From Pseudoxanthobacter soli DSM 19599 (GTDB lineage Bacteria > Pseudomonadota > Alphaproteobacteria > Rhizobiales > Segnochrobactraceae), in NCBI RefSeq assembly GCF_900148505.1, contig NZ_FRXO01000003.1, positions 372,001-436,000 of the forward strand: a DNA stretch of 64,000 nt. Direction: 5' to 3'. Positions 52,179-62,195 of the stretch are shown piece by piece. The notes below the pieces were generated by a model. The model ran no database searches. It worked only from the letters and a program-made list of their open reading frames with translations, and was not told the origin of the DNA. The translations under genes were made by a program, and so were the position numbers. Within the stretch, counting starts at the first letter, position 1; each line of letters opens with the position of its first letter.

Positions 52179-53137
52179 CCGAAGGCCGCGTACACCGCGG
52201 ATCCCAGCAGAACCAGCACAAGCCCGCCGAGCATCGAGAGCATCAGCGTCTCGCCGTTCGAGATCGCCACCCCGGTCGTCTGTGCGGCCTCGGCGGTCCG
52301 CTTCCGGACGTCGGCGACGAGCGTGTCCGACAGCGCCAGGGCTGCCGCTGCGGCGGACGCGGCGTCGGTATTGGCGATCTCGGCCTTCGAAACCGTGCGC
52401 GCGACCACGAAATTGACGATGCCGGTGTACTGCTTGAACAGATCCTCCAGCGGCTTCAGCTGTTCCAGAACCGGGTTGTCGGCGAGATTGCGGTGGATCG
52501 ACTTGAAATCGTCCCGGGTCGCCATCAGCTTGGCGTCGAGGGTCGACGACGCCGTCGCGTTTCCGGTGGCGACGAGGGTCCACAGGACGATTGACGTCTC
52601 CTGGATGCGGGCGTTCACCCCTGCGAGCACGTTGGCGTAGTTGCCGCCGACCGCGGAAAAATCGGATCGGGCGAACTGGTACTGGGCGGCCCAGTCCTTG
52701 GTGAATTTTTCCAGCTTCGCGGTGGCCTCGACCAGACCCTTCTGCTTGTCGCCGATCGCCGTCGCCGCCCCGACATAGCGCGTCGTCTGCAAGGCCAGAT
52801 CTTTCAGGCGCTGGCGGTTCTCCGGCGATTGCGCCATTTGTCCCGCTCGGGCGAGGTCGGCCGAAGTCGACTTGAGCGAGGCCTGCATCCCGGCGACCAG
52901 TTGGTCGATCTCGCCGGCATTGAAGCTCGCCCGGATATCGCGCTCGTCGGCCCGCAGCTTCTGGAGATTGCTGGCCGCCCGCATGGAGATCTCGAGAATC
53001 TCGGCCTGAGCCGCGTTCTCGTCGACGGCCTGCCCGATCTCCGCGTCGACGTTCAACTGCACCGCAGCAGTTCCAATGGCCAGCAGCAATCCGATCGCCG
53101 CGCTCAGCCCGAGCTTGGCACCAATATTCAGCCGCAT
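51128..53137 (-). CDS. Methyl-accepting chemotaxis protein, tandem copy 2
   Basis: A second 669-residue chemoreceptor upstream of the first on the same strand. It shares the start context ([16 protein letters not shown] against [16 protein letters not shown]), the two membrane segments, HAMP ([20 protein letters not shown]) and an almost identical signalling domain. The periplasmic part differs widely ([35 protein letters not shown]), implying a different ligand. ATG at 53137 was chosen by alignment with copy 1; an ATG at 53152 is in frame. It is separated from copy 1 by 285 bases with its own terminator, so the two are separately transcribed. Confidence 0.93.
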   Translation of the reverse strand: MRLNIGAKLGLSAAIGLLLAIGTAAVQLNVDAEIGQAVDENAAQAEILEISMRAASNLQKLRADERDIRASFNAGEIDQLVAGMQASLKSTSADLARAGQMAQSPENRQRLKDLALQTTRYVGAATAIGDKQKGLVEATAKLEKFTKDWAAQYQFARSDFSAVGGNYANVLAGVNARIQETSIVLWTLVATGNATASSTLDAKLMATRDDFKSIHRNLADNPVLEQLKPLEDLFKQYTGIVNFVVARTVSKAEIANTDAASAAAAALALSDTLVADVRKRTAEAAQTTGVAISNGETLMLSMLGGLVLVLLGSAVYAAFGVARPIALVTKAMEKIAKGDLETPIPYEKRSDELGEQAHVLAIFRDDLAETERMREEQARLEAEMAEQRKRDMHELANRFEGAVGEIVEMVSSAAAELEAAAQTLTATAEETTAQAAAVAAAAEQAATNVQTVAAAVEELASSSAEIGNQVSYSTSVTAQAVSEADSTNSRMGGLKSAAEQVGAIVGMIGDIAAQTNLLALNATIESARAGEAGRGFAVVAQEVKSLAEQTSKATSQISGQISGIQGSTGDAVTAITSVGRTISEINQVAAAIGAAVEQQNATTAEIARNVQQAAQGTQEVTRNITGVTHAAQASSSASVQVLSSAGKLNRQASNLRLEVENFLTTVRAA

Positions 53138-53341
53138 GAAAAATCCGCCCATATATCCGTGAAACCGCGCCCCTGAGGGGCGGCAATATTGTCCAGCGGA
53201 TAGCTTGTCTGGGGATTGTGGGCGGGGCCGAAAATGCTGCGGCGCGACAGTAAATCTGAGGATTTCGCCCAGATCACGCCGCGCCGCAACGCCATGGACG
53301 AGGCAACGACCGGGGCGGTTCCCGGCCTGCTGGCGTCGGCT

Positions 53342-56300
53342 TCAGTGCGCCTCGTCCCAGTTGTGGGCGGCGCGCGCATCGACTTTCAACGGCACTGAAA
53401 GGTCGACCGCCGGCTTCGGCGCGACCTCCATGACATCCACAACCAGCTTCGCGGTGGCGTCCACCTCGGCCTCCGGCACCTCGAACACCAGTTCGTCGTG
53501 GACCTGCAGCAGCATCCGCGCGGAAAGTCCGGCAGCCGCAAGCGCGGGTTCCATGCGGATCATGGCCCGGCGGATGATGTCGGCGGCGGAACCCTGGATG
53601 CGGGCGTTGATGGCGGCGCGCTCCATGAAGGCGCGCATGGAGGGATTGGAGGACGTGATCTCGGGATAGTGCGCCCGCCGCCCGAACAGGGTCTCGACAT
53701 AGCCGTGGGCGCGCGCGAACGCCTTGGTCTCGTCCATGTAGTCGCGGATGCCGGGGAAGCGCTCGAAATAGCGGCGGATATAGGCGCCGGCTTCCTCACG
53801 GGGAATGCCGAGCTGGTTGGCGAGGCCGAAGGCGGAAATGCCGTAGATGATGCCGAAATTGATCGCCTTGGCCCGCCGCCGCACCGCCGGGTCCATCCCC
53901 TCGACCGGCACGCCGAACATCTCGGATGCCGTCAGGGCGTGAATGTCGATGCCCTTCTCGAACGCCGTTTTGAGCTGGGGAATGTCCGCAATTTCCGCCA
54001 GCACCCGCAGCTCGATCTGCGAATAGTCGGCCGAAAGCAGCAGGTGGCCCGGCTCGGCGATGAAGGCCGAGCGGATCTTGCGGCCCTCCTCGTTGCGGAC
54101 CGGGATGTTCTGGATGTTCGGCTCCGACGAGGACAGGCGGCCCGTGGTGGTGGACGCCAGCGAGAACGAGGTGTGGACCCGCCCGGTCTCCGGGTTCACA
54201 TAGCCCGGCAGCGCGTCGGTATAGGTCGATTTCAGCTTGGCGAGCTGGCGCCATTCGAGAATCTTGGCCGGCAGGGCGTAGCCCTGTGCCGCCAGTTCCT
54301 CCAGCACGTCGGCGCCGGTCGCCCACGCCCCGGTCTTGGTCTTCTTGGCGCCCGGCAGGCCCATCTTGCCGAACAGGATGTCGCCGAGCTGCTTCGGCGA
54401 GGCGACGTTGAACGGCTCGCCGGCAAGGTCGGCGATCTCCGCCTCGGCCCGCGCCATGCCCTGGGCGAACTCGCCGGAAAGCCGCGACAGGATCTGGCGG
54501 TCGATTGCCACGCCGCGCCGCTCCATGCGCGCCAGCACCGGAAGCAGCGGACGCTCCAGCCGCTCGTAGACGGTCGTCATGGATTCCGCCGCGAGCCGGG
54601 GCTTCAGCACCCGCCAAAGCCGCAGCGTCACGTCCGCGTCCTCGGCGGCGTAGGCGGTCGCCTTGTCGAGCGGAACCCGGTCGAACGTCACCGCGTTCTT
54701 GCCGGACCCGGCCACCTCCTTGAAAGGGATCGGCGTATGGCCGAGATGGCGCACCGAAAGATCGTCCATGCCGTGGCTGCGGTCGCCCGCGTCCAGCGCG
54801 TAGGAGATCAGCATGGTGTCGTCGAACGGCGCGACCTCGATGCCGTAGCGCACCAGCACCAGCCAGTCATATTTCAGGTTCTGGCCGATCTTGAGCACCG
54901 TGCGGTCCTCGGCCAGGGTCTTGAGCCGGGCGATCGCCTCGCCAAGCGGGATCTGGCCGGCCACCGGCCCGCCGCCGAACAGGCCCTCGTCGGCGCTGCG
55001 GTGGGCGAGCGGAACGTAGCAGGCCCGGCCCGGTGCAGTGGCAAGGCTGAAGCCGACGAGATCGGCCTGCATGGCATCGAGCGCGTTGGTCTCGGTGTCG
55101 AGCGCCACCAGCCCCTGCTCCCGCGCCTCGTCGATCCAGCGGTCCAGCGCGTCGATGGTCGTCACGGTCTCGTAGGCATCGCGGTCGAAGGGCGTCGTCG
55201 TCGCCTCCGTCGCCCGGACGGCGGCGAGGGACGCCGGTGTTCCGGCGGCGGCCGGCGCGGGCACCGCGGGCACCGCACCGGCGGCGACCGGCACGGGGAG
55301 CGCGGCCTCGCCGGTGTCGGCCATGTTGTCGGCCATCGGGCCGGCGCCGCCGTCCGCCGCGGCCGTCACCGAGGGGCCGTAACGGCCGATGGCGAAGGCC
55401 GGGTCCGGGTCGACCTGCGAAACGTCGACGCCGCCCATGTCGGCGACGCGGCGCGTCAGCGTCGTGAACTCGAGCGCCTTCAGGAAGGCCGTCACCGCCT
55501 TGGCGTCGGGTTCCACCAGGCCGAGATCGGCCAGCGGAACCTCGACGGCGACGTCGTCGACGAGCTTCACGAGCTGCTTGGAGACGAGCGCGAGTTCGCG
55601 GGCGTTCTGCAGGTTCTCCCGCCGCTTGGGCTGCTTGATCTCGCCGGCGCGCTCCAGCAGGGTTTCGAGATCGCCATATTCGAGGATCAGCCCGGCGGCG
55701 GTCTTGATGCCGATGCCCGGCACCCCCGGAACGTTGTCGGTGGAATCGCCGGCGAGCGCCTGCACGTCCACCACCTTGTCCGGCGGCACGCCGAAATAGT
55801 CCACAACCTCCTCGTAGCCGATGCGCCGCTCGGCGCGGAACGAACCGCGCTTGGCCTCGCCGGACGCCGGATCGTACATGGCGACGCCGGGGCGGATGAG
55901 CTGCATCAGGTCCTTGTCGGCCGAGATGATCAGGACGTCCGCCCCGGCCGCGTTCGCCTGCCGCGCATAGGTCGCGATCAGGTCGTCGGCCTCATAGACG
56001 TCCTGCTCGACCGGAATCATCCCGAAGGCGCGAACCGCCGCCCGCATCAGCGGGAATTGCGGGATGAGATCGGCTGGCGGCTCCGGCCGGTTCGCCTTGT
56101 AGGGCGGATAGATCGCCTTGCGGAACGAATTCTCCGATTTGTCGAAGATGATCGCGAGGTGGGTGGGACGGATGCCGACGGCCCCCTCGCGGACGAATTG
56201 CAGAAGCTTGGTGCAGAACAGCCGGACAGCGCCGGTGGGCAGCCCGTCGGAGCGATAGTTGTATTTCCGGTCCTGATTCATGGACTGGAAATAGGCGCGG

Positions 56301-56404
56301 AATACGAATGATGAGCCGTCGACCAGAAAGACGTGGTCGCCCGGGCCGATGGGGGCCGGGTGACGGGTGGCGGCGGGCGGAGCGGATTGCGGCTGTTCTG
56401 ACAT
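53342..56404 (-). CDS. polA: DNA polymerase I
   Basis: Repairs DNA and removes Okazaki primers. Three domains occur in order: 5'-3' exonuclease (about residues 20-315; FLVDGSSFVFRAYF, VYEADDLIATYA, ISADKDLMQLI), an Ala/Gly/Pro-rich linker (about 330-395), an intact proofreading exonuclease (VALDTETNALDAM, LKIGQNLKYDWLVL, YAAEDADVTLRLW) and the polymerase (LLSADYSQIELRVLAEIA, RRRAKAINFGIIYG, LLQVHDELVFEVPE). Length 1020 residues. Start at 56404 was chosen because the family N-terminus follows; the frame stays open far upstream without resemblance, and ATG at 56416 is possible. Divergent from the PBP1A gene. Confidence 0.96.
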   Translation of the reverse strand: MSEQPQSAPPAATRHPAPIGPGDHVFLVDGSSFVFRAYFQSMNQDRKYNYRSDGLPTGAVRLFCTKLLQFVREGAVGIRPTHLAIIFDKSENSFRKAIYPPYKANRPEPPADLIPQFPLMRAAVRAFGMIPVEQDVYEADDLIATYARQANAAGADVLIISADKDLMQLIRPGVAMYDPASGEAKRGSFRAERRIGYEEVVDYFGVPPDKVVDVQALAGDSTDNVPGVPGIGIKTAAGLILEYGDLETLLERAGEIKQPKRRENLQNARELALVSKQLVKLVDDVAVEVPLADLGLVEPDAKAVTAFLKALEFTTLTRRVADMGGVDVSQVDPDPAFAIGRYGPSVTAAADGGAGPMADNMADTGEAALPVPVAAGAVPAVPAPAAAGTPASLAAVRATEATTTPFDRDAYETVTTIDALDRWIDEAREQGLVALDTETNALDAMQADLVGFSLATAPGRACYVPLAHRSADEGLFGGGPVAGQIPLGEAIARLKTLAEDRTVLKIGQNLKYDWLVLVRYGIEVAPFDDTMLISYALDAGDRSHGMDDLSVRHLGHTPIPFKEVAGSGKNAVTFDRVPLDKATAYAAEDADVTLRLWRVLKPRLAAESMTTVYERLERPLLPVLARMERRGVAIDRQILSRLSGEFAQGMARAEAEIADLAGEPFNVASPKQLGDILFGKMGLPGAKKTKTGAWATGADVLEELAAQGYALPAKILEWRQLAKLKSTYTDALPGYVNPETGRVHTSFSLASTTTGRLSSSEPNIQNIPVRNEEGRKIRSAFIAEPGHLLLSADYSQIELRVLAEIADIPQLKTAFEKGIDIHALTASEMFGVPVEGMDPAVRRRAKAINFGIIYGISAFGLANQLGIPREEAGAYIRRYFERFPGIRDYMDETKAFARAHGYVETLFGRRAHYPEITSSNPSMRAFMERAAINARIQGSAADIIRRAMIRMEPALAAAGLSARMLLQVHDELVFEVPEAEVDATAKLVVDVMEVAPKPAVDLSVPLKVDARAAHNWDEAH

Positions 56405-56636
56405 GGCCGCGACCATGCCACCGCCGCACGGCGGAGAAAAGCGGGCATCGGCGATTGCCGCCGCTCGGTCGTCTTTCCACCCCGCCGGCCGCGCGGCGAC
56501 GGGGCGGGCGGGTCGCCCGCTCTCCGTGACCGGGGCGGTGCAGGCAGTCCGGGCGAGGGACCCGGGCCACCCCTCAAATTCGCCACATCGACGGTCCATC
56601 GGGCACTGTCGAGACGGAACGGGAGACGAACGGATC

Positions 56637-58829
56637 ATGGCGCGCAGGCCGAGCGAACGCAGGGAGCCGAGCTTCCACGGGGGAGGTTCGGATGTGGACG
56701 GCGGCGGCTTCCGCGCCGATCCCCGCGACCGCCCGGTTCCCGTCGCGGCCAAGGCGAAGCCCGAGAAGGGCTGGTCCGAAAAGCCGAAGGCATCCGGCAA
56801 GGCCGCGGCCAAATCCGCGGGCGGCGGCAGGGGTAGGGCTGCGCGGCGCAAGCGCGGCTCGTTCCTCGGCCGGCTCGTCCGCCGCGTCATCGTGTGGTGC
56901 CTCGTCATCGGCTTCTGGGGCGCGGTCGCCGGCGCGGGCGTCATCGGCTACTACGCCGCGACCATGCCGCCGATCGACGAGTGGGCGGTGCCGAAGCGCC
57001 CGCCGAACGTCCGCATCGTCTCCGAGACCGGCGACATCATCGCCAATCGCGGCGATACCGGCGGCGAGCGCGTGCCGCTCGCCGAAATGCCGAAGGTGAT
57101 GCCGGAAGCCGTGGTCGCGATCGAGGACCGGCGGTTCTACGACCACTGGGGCATCGACCCGATCGGCCTCGCCCGCGCCTTCGTCACCAATCTAACCGCT
57201 GGCGGCCTCGTCCAGGGCGGCTCGACGCTCACCCAGCAGCTCGCCAAGAACCTGTTCCTGGAGCCCGACCGCACCCTCCAGCGCAAGATCCAGGAAGCCA
57301 TCCTCTCGTTCCGGCTGGAGGCGAAGTACTCCAAGGACGAGATCCTCGACATGTACCTGAACCGGGTCTATCTCGGCGCCGGCGCCTATGGCGTCGATGC
57401 CGCGGCCCGGCGCTATTTCGGCGTGTCGGCCCGCGACCTGACCCTGCCGCAGGCGGCGATGATCGCCGGCCTCCTCAAGGCGCCCTCGAAATTCGCGCCG
57501 ACGCGCGACCTCGCGCTGTCGCAGAACCGCGCCGCCGTGGTGCTCGGCGCCATGCGCGAGGAAGGCTACATCACGGACGCCCAGCTCAAGGACGCGCTCG
57601 CCAATCCGGCCAAGCCCGTGGCGCGCGACCTCGTCGCCAGCGGCGGCTACGTCGCCGACTGGGTGATGGACCAGCTTCCCGGCTATGTCGGCGCGATCGA
57701 TACCGACGTGGTCGTCGAGACCACCATCGATTCCGCGCTCCAGCGCACCGCCGAGGTGACGCTGAAGAAGGGTCTCGACACCGACGGCAAGAAATATGGC
57801 GTCAGCCAGGGCGCGGTGGTCATCCTCGACGCCGGCGGCGCGGTGAAGGCCCTCGTCGGCGGACGCGATTATACGGAGAGCCAGTTCGACCGCGCCGTGA
57901 ACGCCAAACGCCAGCCGGGCTCGTCGTTCAAGCCGTTCGTCTATCTCACCGCGCTCGAGCACGGCATGACGCCGAGTTCTGTCGTCGTCGACCAGCCCGT
58001 GAGCATCGGCAGCTGGAACCCGGAAAACTACGGTCACAAGTACCGCGGCGCGGTGACGCTGACCCAGGCGATCGCCAACTCGCTCAACACCATCTCGGTG
58101 CAGCTCGTGCTGAAGTTCGGCCCGGAGGCCGTGATCGACACCGCCCACCGGCTCGGCATCACCTCGGCGCTCACGCCCAACGCCTCGATCGCGCTCGGCA
58201 CCTCGGAAGTCTCGCTGCTGGAGCTGACCTCCGCCTATGTGCCGTTCTCCAACGGCGGCATCGGCGTCGTGCCCCACGTCATCCGCCGCATCACCACGCC
58301 GGACGGCAAGGTGCTCTACGAGCGCCGCAGCGGCGGCGCCCGCCAGGTGGTGGCGCCGCAATATGTGGGCGAGATGAACGCCATGATGTCCGAGGTCATC
58401 CTCTCGGGCACGGGCCAGCGCGCCCGCATCAAGGGATGGCCGGCGGCCGGCAAGAGCGGCACCAGCCAGAGCTACCGCGACGCCTGGTTCATGGGCTACA
58501 CCGGCTACTTCACCACCGGCGTCTGGCTCGGCAACGACGACGGCAAGCCGACCAAGAACATGACCGGCGGCACGCTGCCGGCCAAGATCTGGGGCGAGCT
58601 GATGACCGGCATCCACAAGGGCATGCAGGTGGCCGAGCTTCCGGGGGCGCGCGCCGCGGCCGAGGCGGCGGCGGCCTCCACGGCGGCGATCCCGGATGAC
58701 GGTCCGATCGCACCGAACCCGCAGCAGGCCCAGCCGCAATATGCGCCGGCCCAGCAACAGACCGGCAGCGGGCTCGTCCGCCCGCAAGCCGGCAAGAAGG
58801 ACTTCTTCCAGCAATTGTTCGGCGGCTGA
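56637..58829 (+). CDS. Penicillin-binding protein 1A (bifunctional)
   Basis: Class A PBP that polymerises and cross-links peptidoglycan. A basic, glycine-rich cytoplasmic tail of about 80 residues precedes one membrane anchor (VRRVIVWCLVIGFWGAVAGA). The glycosyltransferase (GT51) domain has the catalytic glutamate in VVAIEDRRFYDHWGID and GGSTLTQQLAKNLFL. The transpeptidase has SxxK in QPGSSFKPFVYL (about residue 428), SxN in NSLNTISVQ and KSGTSQSYRDAWF. A Gln/Pro-rich tail ends in GKKDFFQQLFGG. Length 730 residues. ATG at 56637 follows GGGAGACGAACGGATC. It is divergent from polA with a 232-base gap. Confidence 0.93.
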   Translation: MARRPSERREPSFHGGGSDVDGGGFRADPRDRPVPVAAKAKPEKGWSEKPKASGKAAAKSAGGGRGRAARRKRGSFLGRLVRRVIVWCLVIGFWGAVAGAGVIGYYAATMPPIDEWAVPKRPPNVRIVSETGDIIANRGDTGGERVPLAEMPKVMPEAVVAIEDRRFYDHWGIDPIGLARAFVTNLTAGGLVQGGSTLTQQLAKNLFLEPDRTLQRKIQEAILSFRLEAKYSKDEILDMYLNRVYLGAGAYGVDAAARRYFGVSARDLTLPQAAMIAGLLKAPSKFAPTRDLALSQNRAAVVLGAMREEGYITDAQLKDALANPAKPVARDLVASGGYVADWVMDQLPGYVGAIDTDVVVETTIDSALQRTAEVTLKKGLDTDGKKYGVSQGAVVILDAGGAVKALVGGRDYTESQFDRAVNAKRQPGSSFKPFVYLTALEHGMTPSSVVVDQPVSIGSWNPENYGHKYRGAVTLTQAIANSLNTISVQLVLKFGPEAVIDTAHRLGITSALTPNASIALGTSEVSLLELTSAYVPFSNGGIGVVPHVIRRITTPDGKVLYERRSGGARQVVAPQYVGEMNAMMSEVILSGTGQRARIKGWPAAGKSGTSQSYRDAWFMGYTGYFTTGVWLGNDDGKPTKNMTGGTLPAKIWGELMTGIHKGMQVAELPGARAAAEAAAASTAAIPDDGPIAPNPQQAQPQYAPAQQQTGSGLVRPQAGKKDFFQQLFGG

Positions 58830-59023
58830 CGGTCGCGGCGGCGGCGCCCGCGCGCCGTTGCCGAAAGCCCTTGGCGTCGGGCAATCTGGTTGCCCGTATC
58901 TTCGTCGTCGATGCCGTCCCGTGCCATCGCCACGGCGCGCCTGCGCCGCGGTGCCCGCGTTCCGCGTGTTCTCCCGCCGTCCTCGGTCTCCTGATCTTCC
59001 TTGCCACCGCGAGGTCCGCCGCC

Positions 59024-60712
59024 GTGAACCCCTACGACATCGCCGGAGAAGCCACCGATGTGCTCGTCGTCGGCGCCGGGCCGGCCGGGCTCAGCCTCGC
59101 CATCAACTGCCGGCGCTTCGGGCTGTCGGTCCGGGTGATCGACCGCCATCCGGAGCCGGACCGGACCTCGCGCGCGCTCGCGGTGTGGAGCGGCAGCCTG
59201 GAGGCGCTGTCGGCCGTCGGCGTCGCCGAGGACATCCGCGCGGAAGGCCTCACCATCGGCCGCGTCACGGTCGGCGACGGCGCGCGCGTGCTGCTCGACG
59301 AGGAAACCGGCGTGGACCATGCCGGCCCGTTCCCCCAGCCGGTGATCCTGCCTCAATGGCGCACCGAGCAGATCCTCGCAGACCGCCTCGCGGCGCTCGG
59401 CGTCCGGGTCGAGCGCGGCGTGGCGCTCGTCGCCATCGACCAGGAGCGCGACCGGGTGTTCGCCACGCTCCATCACGGCGAGGACACGCCCGAACGGGCG
59501 GTCGCCGGGTTCGTGGTCGGCTGCGACGGCGGCGCCAGCGCGGTGCGCCACCTGCTCGAGATCGAGGCCGAGGATTTTTCCGACCCGGAAACCCACGTGT
59601 TCTGCGACGGCCGGATCGAGGGTCCGCTGCAGCCCGGCACGCTCTATCTCTGGTCCGGCGAAGGCGGCAGCATCGCGCTGTCGCCCATCGACGGCGAGAC
59701 GTGGCGGATGACGGCGCGGCGCCAGGCCGCGCCCCCACCGGCACCGTCCGGAAGCCACCCCGGCCCGGATGCGGACGGCGCGGCCACTGGCGAACCGCCG
59801 CCCGAACCGCCGCCGACGCGCGAGGAAATGCAGCATTACCTCACCTTGAGCGGCCCGCCGGGCCTCTCGATCGCATCGGTCTCGTGGCTCGCCGCCTATC
59901 GCGCCGGCGAGTTCGTCGCCGAGCGATATCGCGACGGCCGCTGCTATCTCGTCGGCGACGCGGCGCACGTGCTGTCGCCGACCGGCGGGCAGGGGCTGAA
60001 CATGGGTATCATGGATGCCGCCAACCTCGCGTGGAAGCTCGCCCAGATCGCGCGCGGGCGGGGCGACGTCCAGGCGCTCGCCGACAGCTACGAGGCCGAG
60101 CGGCGGCCGATCGCGAAGGCGGTGATCGAAAGCTCGCTCGTCCGGCTGCTCGCGGGTTTCGCCGGCGGCATCGTCGCCCGCACCACGCGGGACGTCGCGG
60201 TCAAGGCGCTGTCCCGGCTGGCGCCGCTGCGGCGGCGGATGCTGGCGGATCTCGCCGACAGCGCGGCGAGCTACCGCGAGGGCGCGCTCGCCGGCCTGCG
60301 GCGCATGGTGACGGCGGGAACGCCGACGGTGGGCGAGCGGGCGCTCGATGCCCCCTATCACGACCCGGAGACGGGCAAGGCCGGCTCGCTCTGGCCGCTG
60401 CTCTGCGGCCTCGACGCCCGCGAGACCGGCAAGAGCGACGGTCCCGTGCACACGCTTCTCCTGTTCGGCGACGCCACGGCGACGCGGGCGATCGCGCTGT
60501 CCGTCGAGGAATTCGGCCCCGCGGTGCGCATCGTCCAGCTCGATGCCGTCACCGATCCCGATGGCGAGGCGGCGCGGCGCTACACTGTCGATCCGGGCGG
60601 CTGGGTGCTCGTGCGGCCCGATCAGGTGGTGGGCACGCGCGGCGGCCCGCTCGATGTGGGGCTGATCGATTCCTATGCGGAACTCGCGCTGCGCCTGCCC
60701 GAAGCGCGCTGA
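59024..60712 (+). CDS. FAD-dependent aromatic monooxygenase (PheA/TfdB-like)
   Basis: Flavin hydroxylase of the phenol hydroxylase/TfdB group. The dinucleotide motif is VLVVGAGPAGLSLAINC, the middle DG motif is VVGCDGGASAVRH, and the GD motif is YLVGDAAHVLSPTGGQGLNMG. A thioredoxin-like C-terminal domain, typical of the group, ends with VLVRPDQVVGTRGG. A proline-rich stretch of about 40 residues (around 230-275) is inserted before the substrate domain continues. Substrate is unknown and no catabolic genes are nearby. GTG at 59024 was chosen because it lies just before the FAD motif and after GCGAGG; the frame is open a further 51 codons. 562 residues. Confidence 0.85.
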   Translation: MNPYDIAGEATDVLVVGAGPAGLSLAINCRRFGLSVRVIDRHPEPDRTSRALAVWSGSLEALSAVGVAEDIRAEGLTIGRVTVGDGARVLLDEETGVDHAGPFPQPVILPQWRTEQILADRLAALGVRVERGVALVAIDQERDRVFATLHHGEDTPERAVAGFVVGCDGGASAVRHLLEIEAEDFSDPETHVFCDGRIEGPLQPGTLYLWSGEGGSIALSPIDGETWRMTARRQAAPPPAPSGSHPGPDADGAATGEPPPEPPPTREEMQHYLTLSGPPGLSIASVSWLAAYRAGEFVAERYRDGRCYLVGDAAHVLSPTGGQGLNMGIMDAANLAWKLAQIARGRGDVQALADSYEAERRPIAKAVIESSLVRLLAGFAGGIVARTTRDVAVKALSRLAPLRRRMLADLADSAASYREGALAGLRRMVTAGTPTVGERALDAPYHDPETGKAGSLWPLLCGLDARETGKSDGPVHTLLLFGDATATRAIALSVEEFGPAVRIVQLDAVTDPDGEAARRYTVDPGGWVLVRPDQVVGTRGGPLDVGLIDSYAELALRLPEAR

Positions 60713-61154
60713 CACGGCCGCGCGAAACTGATTTGCCGGCAAAGTCCGGCAATTTTTCGTGTTCCGCCGCGCGCCTGCGGTCGCGCCTGCGCAACCCCGC
60801 GCCATCGCGACAGCCGGCGGCCTGTGGCCCGCATCCGCTGAAGGACCGGCGGAATCCCATGCCCGTTCAGCCTCTTGCAGGCGACCCGGCCTTCGGGCCG
60901 GACGCCCTCGGTGCCATGCGAACGTCATTCGGCCGCGGCGCCGGGCGACAGCAGGGCCTTCCGCGCCCCGTCGCCGCCGCAGGGCGGGGGTGTCCGCAAA
61001 CATTGTCACATTACCGTCGGGCAACTATGTTTCTGATGGCGGTTAACGGTTCGCAGGCGCCCGACGAAAAGGGTGTTGTGAGCGCGGGGCCGGAACGGCC
61101 GGCGCCGGGTTGGCTGCCGGGCCACCAGTGAAGCCCGCCGCCATCGGAGGAAGC
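60713..61154. other. Intergenic region upstream of olsB
   Basis: 442 bases between the monooxygenase and olsB. Apart from the promoter candidate at 61003-61031 there is no supported feature; a frame continuing from the left in phase with nothing recognisable was discounted. Confidence 0.5.
61003..61031 (+). promoter_or_regulatory. Candidate olsB promoter
   Basis: TTGTCA (61003-61008), 17-base spacer, TATGTT (61026-61031), about 124 bases before the olsB start codon. It lies in a locally AT-rich patch. Confidence 0.45.
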
Positions 61155-62195
61155 ATGAGACGATCGACGCCGCCGTCTTCCGATGTCCTTGCCGAAGCGT
61201 TCCCGAGCCGCCGGGCCGGCGCGCTCGGCCTCGTCGATGCCGGTGCCGGCGTCGCGCGCACGGCGATGACCGCCCTGATGTCCGCCAACCCCCGGTTCGG
61301 CGAGGCCGCGCTTCCCTTCAGGCCGTTGGCGCCCGCGGGCATCCGCATTCCCGGCGGCCGCCGCGAGCCGCTCGATCCGAACGCCCCGACGCTCGGCCGC
61401 CTGGGTCCGCTGGAGGTGCGCCTCGCCCGCACCCGGCAGGAGATCAAGCGCTCCCAGTCGATCCGCTACAAGGTGTTCTACGAGGAGATGTCGGCCATCG
61501 CCGACGCGATGGCGATGATGAGCCGGCGCGACGTCGATGCCTTCGACGACATCTGCGACCACATGCTGGTGATCGATCACGAGGCGCCGGCCAAGCGCTT
61601 CCAGCGGCGCAAGCCGAAGGTGGTCGGCACCTACCGGCTGCTGCGCCGGGATATCGCCGACCGCTACGACGGCTTCTATTCCACCTCGGAGTTCGACCTC
61701 TCGCCCCTGCTCGACGCGCGGCCCTACCGCCGCATTCTGGAGCTCGGCCGGTCGTGCGTGCTGGAGCCCTACCGCTCCAAGCGCACGCTGGAACTGCTTT
61801 GGCACGGGGTATGGACCTACACGCTGGAGCACGGCTGCGACCTGATGATCGGCTGCGCCAGCCTCGAGGGCACCGACCCGGATCTCCTGGCGATGCCGCT
61901 GTCGTTCCTGCACCATTTCTGCCGCGCGCCAGACGGCCTGCGGCCTTCGGCCCTGCCCGACCGCTTCGTGGAAATGAACCGGATGCCGAAGGAGGCGATC
62001 AACGCCAAGGCGGCGCTCCATGCGCTGCCGCCGCTGATCAAGGGCTATCTGCGGCTCGGCGCCAAGATCGGCGACGGCGCGGTGATCGACCACCAGTTCG
62101 GCACGACGGACGTGCTGATCGTGCTGCCGGTCGACGAGATCAACACGCGCTACATCAACTATTACGGCGCCGACGCCAGCCGCCACGCCGGCTAG
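61155..62195 (+). CDS. olsB: L-ornithine N-alpha-acyltransferase OlsB
   Basis: Transfers a 3-hydroxyacyl group from acyl carrier protein to ornithine, the first step of ornithine-lipid synthesis at the inner membrane. Family blocks are present: GPLEVRLARTRQEIKRSQSI then RYKVFYEEM, DHMLVIDHE, VVGTYRLLR, LELGRSCVLEPYRSKR, and GCASLEGTDPD. Length is 346 residues; an N-terminal extension of about 85 residues with little complexity precedes the domain. ATG at 61155 follows GGAGG at four to eight bases. olsA, which would complete the lipid and is adjacent in some relatives, is not here. The TAG stop overlaps the edge of a palindromic repeat. Confidence 0.88.
   Translation: MRRSTPPSSDVLAEAFPSRRAGALGLVDAGAGVARTAMTALMSANPRFGEAALPFRPLAPAGIRIPGGRREPLDPNAPTLGRLGPLEVRLARTRQEIKRSQSIRYKVFYEEMSAIADAMAMMSRRDVDAFDDICDHMLVIDHEAPAKRFQRRKPKVVGTYRLLRRDIADRYDGFYSTSEFDLSPLLDARPYRRILELGRSCVLEPYRSKRTLELLWHGVWTYTLEHGCDLMIGCASLEGTDPDLLAMPLSFLHHFCRAPDGLRPSALPDRFVEMNRMPKEAINAKAALHALPPLIKGYLRLGAKIGDGAVIDHQFGTTDVLIVLPVDEINTRYINYYGADASRHAG

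Noticed and set aside
53498-56311. A 937-codon open frame on the plus strand
   Set aside because: It is antisense to polA, with the same compositional bias and no recognisable domain.
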